From positions 1-51,377 of the forward strand of contig JAUNNZ010000012.1 of assembly GCA_030537315.1 (NCBI GenBank): a stretch of 51,377 nucleotides of DNA, in the 5' to 3' direction. Shown here one piece after another: positions 42,901 to 50,406 of the stretch. Position numbers and translations under genes: made by a program. The first letter of the stretch is position 1; each line of letters begins with the position of its first letter. Under the pieces are notes generated by a model that made no database searches, was not told where the DNA came from, and saw only the letters and a list, made by a program, of their open reading frames with translations. Source of the stretch: Bacteroidia bacterium (GTDB taxonomy: Bacteria; Bacteroidota; Bacteroidia; Bacteroidales; UBA932).

Positions 42901-42933
42901 ATGTCCTTTGCGCAAAATGTGTTTGCGATATGA
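42901..42933 (+). CDS. Possible 10-residue leader peptide
   Basis: The ATG immediately after the T7 run opens a 10-codon ORF (MSFAQNVFAI). Its TGA overlaps the ATG of the following lipoprotein gene as ATGA, the layout of a translationally coupled leader. No coding statistics are possible at this length. Confidence 0.3.
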   Translation: MSFAQNVFAI

Positions 42934-44135
42934 AGGGCATCTCCAATTTTATGCTGGCCGCGACGCTGAGTCTCGTATGCGGCTGCAATCTGATCAGTGA
43001 CTTGTTTATTGTTGAGCCAAGAGGCGGCGGCAGGCCCGAAGACAAGCTGCCGCGTGACACCGCAGCGCCGGAGCGCCCGTCCGTCCCGGTCTTCGACACG
43101 GCCGTTTTCTTCACGGCCGTGCGCTTCCCGGAGGAATACGACTGGTGCCTGGACACGGCCTGCGGCAATGCCAGCAGTGAAATTCTGCTTTACCGTAACG
43201 GCAACATTGTCCGGACAATCGCCGCCGGCCGCGGGACCAACATAAGTTCAGACCCCGACTTCATCCATACTGTCGGCGGGCGCGTGTTTACAGAATATCC
43301 CGGGATGTCTGAGAATATCTTGAGCGTTGACGGCAAGGAGTTCCTCCGGATTCCGTCAAACGAGCGCCTGAAAGGCGTCCTGAACAGGGACGGCCATTTC
43401 TATACACTCACGCAGGGCTGCCTTGGGCGTGGGATCGTGCTGCGCAGGGACGATACGGAACTTCTAAGGGATGACAGCGGAATCCTTTTCGGTGACTTCA
43501 ACGACCCTTCCTACCCGGAATCCGGCGCTCTGTATGAGATCGGGGCCCATTATTGTTTCTGCTACAAGGACGCTGCGGCATCTTGCTGCCATCTGGTGAA
43601 GGACGGTATCCCCACCCTGTCGGAGATGTCCGGCAGCGATGCCATTCTGGATATGAAACTGTCGGGCAAGAATCCGGACTTCGCCCGGACGAAAGGATTT
43701 GGACGTCACTGGCTATCAGCAAGACTGTTCTACACTTCCGACGGGACTTGCATCGCGGGGCAATGTTCTGATTCAGAAAGCGGCCCTGTCCACAGTTGTG
43801 TAGCCAGCCTCAACGATGGCTCCACAGACGAAATCTGCTCCGGCGAGGCTATCCTCTACTGCGGAGACGGCATCTCCTGGGGCGTCATTTCCGACTACGG
43901 GGGGAAAATCAAAATCATCACCTCACGCGGCGGCCAGACCACTATGCCGGACACTTATCATTTCTTCAGCGGAAGATGCGCCGCCCCGACAGGGGACAAA
44001 CTGATGATTGCTCTGACACCGCGTGACAGATCGATCCCGCCCAAAGTGCTGCTGGGAGACGAAGTCTATGAACCGGAAGGGCTAGGAAACGGATTCATCG
44101 CCGGGGTATCCTGCAGGATCACTCAGACCAACTGA
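42930..44135 (+). CDS. Uncharacterised lipoprotein
   Basis: A 401-residue lipoprotein; the signal peptide ends Leu-Val-Cys-Gly-Cys (Cys19). A Pro-rich, Arg/Glu-containing stretch (about 30-55) forms a tether. The rest is beta-rich with recurring short Gly-turn strands (Ile-Leu-Leu-Tyr-Arg-Asn-Gly, Ile-Leu-Ser-Val-Asp-Gly-Lys-Glu, Leu-Leu-Arg-Asp-Asp-Ser-Gly-Ile), which suggests a beta-propeller, though I do not recognise the family. There are about 15 cysteines, many for an exported protein. It overlaps the convergent tsaE gene by 17 bases. Function unknown. Confidence 0.7.
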   Translation: MKGISNFMLAATLSLVCGCNLISDLFIVEPRGGGRPEDKLPRDTAAPERPSVPVFDTAVFFTAVRFPEEYDWCLDTACGNASSEILLYRNGNIVRTIAAGRGTNISSDPDFIHTVGGRVFTEYPGMSENILSVDGKEFLRIPSNERLKGVLNRDGHFYTLTQGCLGRGIVLRRDDTELLRDDSGILFGDFNDPSYPESGALYEIGAHYCFCYKDAAASCCHLVKDGIPTLSEMSGSDAILDMKLSGKNPDFARTKGFGRHWLSARLFYTSDGTCIAGQCSDSESGPVHSCVASLNDGSTDEICSGEAILYCGDGISWGVISDYGGKIKIITSRGGQTTMPDTYHFFSGRCAAPTGDKLMIALTPRDRSIPPKVLLGDEVYEPEGLGNGFIAGVSCRITQTN

Positions 44136-44544
44136 GTTCACGGGAACCGTCAGGACGGACCGCGATTGTGACTTTCAGGGTCTCTTCCGGAATGATTTCC
44201 TCTATGTTTTCAGGCCATTCCATCAGGCAGAGGCTGCCGCTGTCAAGGTAGTCGTACAAACCGATGTCCAAAGCTTCAGCCGGACCCTTGAGCCTGTAGA
44301 AATCAAAATGGAATATCGAGTCTCCGTCAGCCGCACGGTACTCGTTGACAATCGCGAATGTCGGTGAGCTTACAGCATCGGCCTGGACGCCGAGCGCACG
44401 GCAAAGGGCGGTAGTGAATGTGGTCTTCCCCGCACCCATAGGGGCATAGAAGGCGATCAGTTTCCTCCCGGATGTTTCGGCAAGAAACTCCCGTGCGGCC
44501 CTGTCAAGGTCCTGAAGGTCATTTATGATGATTGAATGCTGCAT
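44119..44544 (-). CDS. tsaE: tRNA threonylcarbamoyladenosine biosynthesis ATPase TsaE
   Basis: ATPase needed with TsaB, TsaC and TsaD for t6A37 of ANN-decoding tRNAs. The 141-residue protein has Walker A Ala-Pro-Met-Gly-Ala-Gly-Lys-Thr (34-41), Ser-Ser-Pro-Thr-Phe-Ala-Ile-Val-Asn-Glu-Tyr (59-69), His-Phe-Asp-Phe-Tyr-Arg-Leu (79-85) and Glu-Trp-Pro-Glu (Walker B side). Length and order are typical. It has a separate promoter only about 7 bases from its ATG, divergent from comM. Confidence 0.94.
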   Translation of the reverse strand: MQHSIIINDLQDLDRAAREFLAETSGRKLIAFYAPMGAGKTTFTTALCRALGVQADAVSSPTFAIVNEYRAADGDSIFHFDFYRLKGPAEALDIGLYDYLDSGSLCLMEWPENIEEIIPEETLKVTIAVRPDGSRELSWSE

Positions 44545-44551
44545 TGCAGCG

Positions 44552-44559
44552 CAAATTTA
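44552..44559 (-). promoter_or_regulatory. -7 box of tsaE
   Basis: TAAATTTG on the minus strand (44559-44552) predicts +1 about 44548 and a leader of about 4 nt. No matching box was found for comM on the other strand. Confidence 0.5.
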
Positions 44560-44572
44560 ACAATAAAAGTTT

Positions 44573-46135
44573 ATGTTGATTCATATAAATGGAGCCAAGT
44601 GCATCGGAATCGATGCGGTGAAAGTAACTGTTGAACTGAATATCGAGAGAGGCATCGGAGTCCACCTCGTCGGCCTTGCTGACGTGGCCGTGAAGGAAAG
44701 CCTCCTCAGAACCACCACTGCGCTGGAGTCTCTCGGCTTCAGGATACCGGGCAAGAAGATTGTGATAAATCTTGCCCCGGCCGACCTCAGGAAGAACGGC
44801 AGCGGCTATGACCTGCCCATAGCGCTGGGCATAATAGCCGCCTCGGAACAACGCGCGCTCCCGGGATTGGGTAAATACATAATCATGGGCGAACTGGGCC
44901 TTAACGGCTCTCTGCGCGCCATCCCGGGCGCACTGCCGATGGCCGAACTGGCTATGAACTCCGGGATGGCCGGAATCATCCTTCCCGAGGAATCCGCCCT
45001 GGAGGCGGTGGAATTCAAGGACATGAAAGTATATGCCGCACACGACCTTGAAGACGTCATCCGCATTCTCGAGGAGCAGGAAGAATCCGAGGACCTTCTG
45101 GTGTGGAACACCCACAGGTACAACAAGCTGAAGCGGGAGCGGGCACATCAGGACGGCGGCACAAGGGAAATCTTCGATTTCGCCGACATCATAGGGCAGG
45201 AAGGCGCCAAGCGGGGCCTTGAAATCGCCGCTGCAGGAGGGCACAACATCATAATGATCGGCGCACCCGGGAGCGGGAAAAGCTCGCTGGCAAAAGCCAT
45301 GGCCGGCATCCTGCCGCCGATGACGATGGAAGAGTCGCTGCTCACAAGCAAGATCTACTCCATCGTCGGAAAGAGCACGCCCCAATACGGGCTGGTCCGT
45401 CAGCGCCCTTTCAGGGCGCCCCACTACTCCGCCTCGCTGCCCGCGATGATAGGTGGAGGCGGAGGCGACGGCATCGTGCCCGGCGAGGTCACCCTCGCCA
45501 CGAACGGTGTGCTGTTCCTCGATGAAATCGGTCAAATGCCGAAAAGCGTCATCGAAGCTATGCGGGGCCCGCTGGAAGACAGGAGGATAGTGATTTCAAG
45601 GCTGAAGTCGAAAGTCGAATATCCCGCGTCTTTTATGCTGGTGGCGGCGTCCAACCCATGCCCTTGCGGCTACTACGGTGAAGGCGACCGCTGCACATGC
45701 ACCGCCGTGCAGCGCCTCAACTATCTGGGCCGCCTTTCCGGACCGATAATGGACAGGATCGATCTGCAGTGCTGGCTTCACACGGTGGAAAGCAGCAAGA
45801 TCATCCACGCGAAGAAGGCTGAATCCAGCGCTGCCGTCGCGGAACGCGTGCTGAAGGCGCGGATAGCGCAGAAGCACCGGTTCGCGACGGAAGCTGTCTC
45901 GACCAACGCCGAGATGGGCAACAAGCTCATAGAGAAATACTGCCCGCAGAGTGAGGACTGCCTGGAAACCATGGGGAAAATCATGTCAAAGATGCAGCTC
46001 TCGCTGCGCGCATATTTCCGGATAATCAAGGTGGCGCGCACCATCGCCGACCTTGACGGCGATGAGGAAATAAAAGCCCGCCACCTTATAGAGGCGGCGG
46101 GGTACAGATTTCTGGACAGGCACGATGCGGCCTGA
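44573..46135 (+). CDS. comM: ComM/YifB-type Mg-chelatase-like AAA+ ATPase
   Basis: A 520-residue helicase-like AAA+ protein. In naturally competent bacteria ComM drives branch migration during recombination of incoming DNA; many non-competent bacteria keep it. An N-terminal ChlI/Lon-S5-like domain (about 1-170) is followed by Walker A Gly-Ala-Pro-Gly-Ser-Gly-Lys-Ser (about 224-231) and Walker B Val-Leu-Phe-Leu-Asp-Glu. Next come Ala-Ser-Asn-Pro-Cys-Pro-Cys-Gly-Tyr-Tyr with its cysteine-rich loop and a C-terminal Mg_chelatase_C region. It ends directly beside the convergent pqqD stop. Confidence 0.93.
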   Translation: MLIHINGAKCIGIDAVKVTVELNIERGIGVHLVGLADVAVKESLLRTTTALESLGFRIPGKKIVINLAPADLRKNGSGYDLPIALGIIAASEQRALPGLGKYIIMGELGLNGSLRAIPGALPMAELAMNSGMAGIILPEESALEAVEFKDMKVYAAHDLEDVIRILEEQEESEDLLVWNTHRYNKLKRERAHQDGGTREIFDFADIIGQEGAKRGLEIAAAGGHNIIMIGAPGSGKSSLAKAMAGILPPMTMEESLLTSKIYSIVGKSTPQYGLVRQRPFRAPHYSASLPAMIGGGGGDGIVPGEVTLATNGVLFLDEIGQMPKSVIEAMRGPLEDRRIVISRLKSKVEYPASFMLVAASNPCPCGYYGEGDRCTCTAVQRLNYLGRLSGPIMDRIDLQCWLHTVESSKIIHAKKAESSAAVAERVLKARIAQKHRFATEAVSTNAEMGNKLIEKYCPQSEDCLETMGKIMSKMQLSLRAYFRIIKVARTIADLDGDEEIKARHLIEAAGYRFLDRHDAA

Positions 46136-46405
46136 TTATTCTTCGACAATGCCGGCTTCGGTCAATTCCTTGACCAGTTTGGCGACATCGGCAGCTGCGA
46201 CGTCCTCGCAGACGTCGTATCTGGAGATCAGCAGGCCCTTGAGGGTTTCTGCCGTGAATTCCTTGCCCTGGATTTCATTCCAAAGGTAAGTGGCGGTATC
46301 ATTCAGCACGATCATCTTGTTGAAGTTGACCAACTGGAGTCCTTCGGCGACGACTATGTGGTCGCGGCCCAGAGTCCTCATTCTGAATCCTTCCTTAATC
46401 TTCAT
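46136..46405 (-). CDS. PqqD-family protein
   Basis: An 89-residue stand-alone PqqD-like domain: a three-strand N-terminus (Gly-Arg-Asp-His-Ile-Val-Val ... Met-Ile-Val-Leu-Asn) and a winged-helix part with Ala-Thr-Tyr-Leu-Trp-Asn-Glu-Ile-Gln and Val-Ala-Lys-Leu-Val-Lys-Glu-Leu-Thr. This fold is the RiPP recognition element that presents leader peptides to modifying enzymes. No radical-SAM or other modifying enzyme lies within the window. In Bacteroidota such lone PqqD proteins are common and their partners unknown. It has its own promoter, divergent from the GH43 gene, predicting a leader of about 2 nt. Confidence 0.85.
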   Translation of the reverse strand: MKIKEGFRMRTLGRDHIVVAEGLQLVNFNKMIVLNDTATYLWNEIQGKEFTAETLKGLLISRYDVCEDVAAADVAKLVKELTEAGIVEE

Positions 46406-46410
46406 GTTAA

Positions 46411-46438
46411 CAAATATAACATATATTTTATATCTTTG
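46411..46438. promoter_or_regulatory. Divergent promoters: pqqD (-) and GH43 (+)
   Basis: On the minus strand TATATTTG (46418-46411) predicts +1 about 46407, two bases before the pqqD ATG. On the plus strand TATCTTTG (46431-46438) predicts +1 about 46442 and a 29-nt leader. Confidence 0.55.
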
Positions 46439-46470
46439 TACTACACGAGATAACCAATTTAATACCCTAT

Positions 46471-47592
46471 ATGAAACGTTTTACAATTCTTGCAGCCGCT
46501 GCCGTCCTCTTCTCCTCGACAGCGTTTGCCCAAATCCAGCCGGGCGAACAGGCCCCCCTCGCAAATCCGGGTCAGAAGAATTTCGGCGGTTTCCAGACGG
46601 CCGACACCACAGGCCGTGCGGCAATGATGAGGGCCAGGATGGCCGAAATGAACAAAATCCGCACGCTCAGTTTCGACGAGCTCTCAATGAGCGACCCGTT
46701 CATCTATCCTGATCCCGAGACAAAGACGTACTACCTCACCAGTTCCGGTGGACGTATGTACAAGAGCAAGGACCTGAAGACATGGGAAGGCCCGTACAAC
46801 ATCATTGACATAAAAGGTCTCTGGCTCGAGCGCGCCGGATTTGCCGCCGCGGCTGAGATCCACAAGATAGGCGACTACTATTACTACGCCGGCACCTGGA
46901 GCGACCACTCCGACCTCATCCAGCAGGTTCCGCGCCGATACAACGTGCCTCACAACCAGACTTACCTCCTCCGTTCAGACAAACCCGAGGGTCCATACAA
47001 AGACTTCGCCATCCTTCCGGGTTATGACTACCAGCCTCGCGACTGGGACTGCATCGACGGCACACTTTACGAGGAGGACGGACACATCTATATGATTTTC
47101 GTCCACGAATGGACACAGCTCATCGACGGCACAATGGATTATATCGAGTTGTCGTCCGACCTCTCATACACCGTATCCGAACACCCTGTCACAATGTTCC
47201 GCGCTTCCGAACTCCCTTGCTGCGGCGAGATGAACTCCCTCGGCGAGGCCACCTTCGGTCTCAAGATGCCGGGCTGGGTGACTGACGGCCCTCAGATGTT
47301 CCGCACCCAGACCGGAAAACTCGGTATGCTTTGGGCAACCTGGGGCAAGGAACGCTATCTGCAGGCTGTATGCTATTCCGAATCGGGAACGATAGCAGGT
47401 CCGTGGGTGCAGGAACCTGAACCATTCCTCGGCAACAACTCGGGACACGGAATGCTCTTCCGCACTTTTGAAGGCAAACTGGTTTACATCGTTCACCACG
47501 TCGAAGGCAACGGCCCGCGCAAACCGCAGATGTGGTCAGTTGATGATTCAGGCGACAAGCTCAAGCTTCTCGACCGCTGGTATCCGGAATAG
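46471..47592 (+). CDS. Glycoside hydrolase family 43 protein
   Basis: An exported enzyme of 373 residues; the signal peptide ends Thr-Ala-Phe-Ala-Gln (residue 20-21). The five-bladed propeller of GH43 begins with Met-Ser-Asp-Pro-Phe-Ile-Tyr-Pro-Asp (Asp75, general base). The second acidic position fits Cys-Ile-Asp-Gly-Thr-Leu-Tyr (Asp196). The usual Glu-Gly-Pro acid motif reads Thr-Asp-Gly-Pro-Gln-Met-Phe (about 271-277), so the acid residue may differ (Glu259 nearby is a candidate). Substrates of the family are arabinose- or xylose-containing glycans, which would complement the GH115 enzyme 10 kb away. Confidence 0.87.
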   Translation: MKRFTILAAAAVLFSSTAFAQIQPGEQAPLANPGQKNFGGFQTADTTGRAAMMRARMAEMNKIRTLSFDELSMSDPFIYPDPETKTYYLTSSGGRMYKSKDLKTWEGPYNIIDIKGLWLERAGFAAAAEIHKIGDYYYYAGTWSDHSDLIQQVPRRYNVPHNQTYLLRSDKPEGPYKDFAILPGYDYQPRDWDCIDGTLYEEDGHIYMIFVHEWTQLIDGTMDYIELSSDLSYTVSEHPVTMFRASELPCCGEMNSLGEATFGLKMPGWVTDGPQMFRTQTGKLGMLWATWGKERYLQAVCYSESGTIAGPWVQEPEPFLGNNSGHGMLFRTFEGKLVYIVHHVEGNGPRKPQMWSVDDSGDKLKLLDRWYPE

Positions 47593-47607
47593 TCCTCAGA
47601 ATGAATT

Positions 47608-48444
47608 TCATTCGCTGCCGAGCAGCAGCTCTTCAACGGTCCCGGGCTCTCCGGGGCCGTTGTATGTTAATTTGAACGTATAGATTTCCGACGTTATCCC
47701 ATTGTCGTATCCCGATACCACCAGATATATCTCACTGCCCGGCTCCAGATCGTAATAATCGGATATGTCATCGCTGTCAACGCCCCTGGACACCATCTGC
47801 CCTATGAAATCGTATTGCTCATAGAGGCTTACCATCTGATAATAATATATCCAGGGACTGTCATAATACGTTTCGTGGAGATCCGCGGCATCAACATAAT
47901 CGAAAAGATACTGGTCATTGTCAGACGGTGTGACCGTCACCACGGACCCTAAGAGGCTGATCCCGAATGTAATGTCGGAATGCACCAGCGCCGGTGTCCT
48001 GAACGGAATCTTGTGGACTACCTCGATAGGCCGGTTCTTCCGGTCGAAGGCATAGGCATAGAGGTAATAGTCGGTTTCCGGTTCGATTGCCAGCATATTG
48101 CCATAATATGCCTCATACAAGGCAGCCCTGTACAACATCACTTCCTCGTATGATCCGTTCGCATAACCCCCATCTATCAGGATGTCATACTCTTCGTGGT
48201 TTATTTCCTCCCGCTCCCTGACAAGTTCCGCGTCACTTCCATATCTGCTGAATTCCTGAACGGTGCAAATGCCGTAATTATAATAGAAATCATTGTTTTC
48301 AGGGATAATGTCAACCCACACGGATTCAGCTTGAACCTTTTTGACTTCAAGCATAAAGGGATTGTCACTGATTTCAAACTGGCTCTTGTTACAGGAGACT
48401 GCCAGCAGAAGAATGAGCGGAATAACGAACGATATCTTTTTCAT
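47608..48444 (-). CDS. Uncharacterised acidic lipoprotein
   Basis: A 278-residue lipoprotein with lipobox Leu-Ala-Val-Ser-Cys (Cys18). The mature part is very acidic and Tyr-rich and seems to hold two fibronectin-III-like beta domains. Each ends in a Glu-Thr-Asp-Tyr-Tyr-Leu-Tyr-Ala-Tyr-Ala or Gly-Ser-Glu-Ile-Tyr-Leu-Val-Val-Ser-Gly-Tyr strand, as in many Bacteroidales surface lipoproteins. No catalytic motif is seen. The start overlaps the upstream hydrolase stop as ATGA, so the two are one transcript. Function unknown. Confidence 0.72.
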   Translation of the reverse strand: MKKISFVIPLILLLAVSCNKSQFEISDNPFMLEVKKVQAESVWVDIIPENNDFYYNYGICTVQEFSRYGSDAELVREREEINHEEYDILIDGGYANGSYEEVMLYRAALYEAYYGNMLAIEPETDYYLYAYAFDRKNRPIEVVHKIPFRTPALVHSDITFGISLLGSVVTVTPSDNDQYLFDYVDAADLHETYYDSPWIYYYQMVSLYEQYDFIGQMVSRGVDSDDISDYYDLEPGSEIYLVVSGYDNGITSEIYTFKLTYNGPGEPGTVEELLLGSE

Positions 48445-49718
48445 TTCAATTTCTCCAAAACTTTAAGGAAGAACTCCGTCGCCCCTTGCTGATGATTGCC
48501 ATAATGGCCGAAGTCATACTCGACATCAGGATTGTATTTCTCCGGATAGATCTCATTCAAGGCAATACGGCCCCTGATCTGCCGCTGGATTATCTGGGAA
48601 TTGACAAACGGCACTGTCTGGTCATCCTCGGAATGGAACAGGAATATCGGCGCTTTCGGGAAATAGTCCGAAGGGATGCTGTTTGACTTCAATTCCATAT
48701 AGAAGCGCGCCGTCTCCGGCTTTGACTTGTCACACCCGTTAGGCGTCATTATTTCGCTGAGCTTGTCCCTGCCCATCATCGCACTGATCTGTGTGACCGT
48801 ATATTTCTTTGAATTCAGCCATTCGTCGTAATTGGATCTGAGCGGCTCCTGGAAGAAGTAGTCCATATCAAGCGGCTTGGACATGCCTATGCTCATTCCC
48901 TGGACTATCATAGGAATGGCGCAAGGAATACCGGTCTTGTCCTTCTTGATGCTGAAGTCGTATGTCATCGCGATATCGTACGGGCCGGCCCCGCAATAGT
49001 TCTTCTTGATCTTGAAGAGGCCTCCGTATTTGATGCTGGCCTCCAGAAGCCTCTGGACGTGGAGGGTACAGGCACCGCCCTGTGAATATCCGAGCAGGAT
49101 CACTGAATCGTCGGCAATCTTCAGGCCCCTGGCCTTGAGGAAAGGAACAGCCACCTCTGCCATATCCAGCACGTTGCCCGCGCAGGTATTTGCCTGAAGG
49201 TATGGATGGATGGTATCGGCCGTCACGCCGAAGCCGACATAGTCGGCCACTATGACAGCATAGCCGTATGCGGCATATATGCCTTCGAAACTGTATGATT
49301 CCGAAGGACATTCGGCATTGGAGCCGATGGTATAGTGCGAAGCGATGATGACATTTCGGATATTGCCGTCTTTCGGATAGAATATCTTTCCGGAAACGGT
49401 AATGGGATCACCATTGATATCCGTGCTCGTGTATGTCCCGACGACCTGGTGGACACGTGGGGCAACCATTGTGGAAAGGAAGCCGGTTGCAAAACTTACC
49501 AGATTGGTATAAGTCGCCTTCGTGCCCCCGTTCTCCTCCCAGAAACCATAAGTATTCCAATCAACGGACTTTGCGTCAAAATCATTTTCGCTCAGGACTG
49601 TAAAGCCACACGCGCTCTTGGTGTCGTTCAGCCGGTCAAGGTCGACGAACTCGGGGACATCGTGACGGCATCCCGACATCAGCAGGACAGCGGCAAGTGC
49701 AAGCGCCAACTTTTTCAT
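48441..49718 (-). CDS. Secreted alpha/beta-hydrolase lipoprotein (lipase/esterase-like)
   Basis: A 425-residue lipoprotein with lipobox Leu-Leu-Met-Ser-Gly-Cys (Cys17). The alpha/beta-hydrolase fold has the nucleophile elbow Gly-Tyr-Ser-Gln-Gly-Gly (210-215, Ser212), an oxyanion region Ala-Ser-His-Tyr-Thr-Ile-Gly, an acid in His-Ser-Glu-Asp-Asp-Gln-Thr-Val-Pro and a catalytic His in Asp-Phe-Gly-His-Tyr-Gly-Asn-His. The arrangement resembles secretory lipases and peptidase S9-like esterases. It would act at the cell surface or periplasm. It is coupled by ATGA overlaps to the genes on both sides. Confidence 0.82.
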   Translation of the reverse strand: MKKLALALAAVLLMSGCRHDVPEFVDLDRLNDTKSACGFTVLSENDFDAKSVDWNTYGFWEENGGTKATYTNLVSFATGFLSTMVAPRVHQVVGTYTSTDINGDPITVSGKIFYPKDGNIRNVIIASHYTIGSNAECPSESYSFEGIYAAYGYAVIVADYVGFGVTADTIHPYLQANTCAGNVLDMAEVAVPFLKARGLKIADDSVILLGYSQGGACTLHVQRLLEASIKYGGLFKIKKNYCGAGPYDIAMTYDFSIKKDKTGIPCAIPMIVQGMSIGMSKPLDMDYFFQEPLRSNYDEWLNSKKYTVTQISAMMGRDKLSEIMTPNGCDKSKPETARFYMELKSNSIPSDYFPKAPIFLFHSEDDQTVPFVNSQIIQRQIRGRIALNEIYPEKYNPDVEYDFGHYGNHQQGATEFFLKVLEKLK

Positions 49719-50296
49719 ATGCGGTAACCGATTGAAATTGAAATAATCCTGGATCCGAGCATAAATATCTCGTGCTTTCCGTTCAGAGACACAAGCGGTC
49801 CCAGTTCAAAGGAGCCGAACCAGTTCTTGTAGTTCAGTGATATGGCATAAAACACCGGATTGACCACCGGGGCGCAAACCGTTTTCAGACCCCTGAAATC
49901 AGTCTCGCTGCCGGTGTTGACATTCAACCCGACACCCAGCCCGCTGTACATCGTCACTATCCCTTTCCGGAAATAAGTGAAGCGCGCCGAAGGGATGAAG
50001 GAAATGTTCTGGAAGTCGTGATTCATACCATCAGCCGCCGACTTCCAGCGCACATTGCTGAAATCCACATCCAGCCCGGCTGAAAGCCAGCCGTTGAAGG
50101 AGTAACGGTAGCCGGCGAATATATGGCCGAAATAACGGTACTCCACATTTTCCCGACTGTCATGGTATGCCGCCTTCTCGAAGCCCATATCTCCCCAGCC
50201 CAGACGGAATTCGTGGATGGGGTATTCCTTCTGCTGGGCCAGCAGGGAAAACGGCAGCATTATGGCCAGAACGACTGTAGAAATGAATTTTCCCAT
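49715..50296 (-). CDS. Outer-membrane beta-barrel-like protein
   Basis: A 193-residue protein from the ATG at 50296; an upstream TTG at 50311 is less likely. The signal peptide ends Phe-Ser-Leu-Leu-Ala-Gln. The mature part has alternating strands with many Tyr, Phe and Gly residues (Phe-Ala-Gly-Tyr-Arg-Tyr-Ser-Phe-Asn-Gly-Trp-Leu-Ser-Ala-Gly, Met-Tyr-Ser-Gly-Leu-Gly-Val-Gly), consistent with a small eight-stranded barrel. It is the first gene of the three-gene exported cassette ending at 47608. Confidence 0.7.
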   Translation of the reverse strand: MGKFISTVVLAIMLPFSLLAQQKEYPIHEFRLGWGDMGFEKAAYHDSRENVEYRYFGHIFAGYRYSFNGWLSAGLDVDFSNVRWKSAADGMNHDFQNISFIPSARFTYFRKGIVTMYSGLGVGLNVNTGSETDFRGLKTVCAPVVNPVFYAISLNYKNWFGSFELGPLVSLNGKHEIFMLGSRIISISIGYRI

Positions 50297-50324
50297 AAAA
50301 GCGGTGAACAAAGTATCTGCATTT

Positions 50325-50368
50325 CAAAGTTAAGCAATTTCACTATTTATTCATAATTGTTAATTTTG
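50325..50368. promoter_or_regulatory. Divergent promoters: exported cassette (-) and SDR (+)
   Basis: On the minus strand TAACTTTG (50332-50325) predicts +1 about 50321 and a 24-nt leader. On the plus strand TAATTTTG (50361-50368) predicts +1 about 50372 and a 35-nt leader. Confidence 0.5.
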
Positions 50369-50406
50369 TAGAAAGACATAACTAAAACATAAGAATCAAA
50401 TACAGT

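Noticed and set aside
44519-45535. Long minus-strand ORF of 338 codons opposite comM
   Set aside because: It is the antisense shadow of a clear AAA+ ATPase gene in GC-rich DNA; its product has no recognisable motifs or signal.
32853-46405. A RiPP system made of the 58-residue ORF and the PqqD protein
   Set aside because: They are over 13 kb apart with separate promoters, no modifying enzyme or exporter lies between, and no leader-core cleavage motif is clear.
34270-47592. A xylan utilisation locus joining GH115 and GH43
   Set aside because: The genes are 10 kb apart, separated by housekeeping genes, with no SusC/D pair or hybrid two-component regulator in the window.
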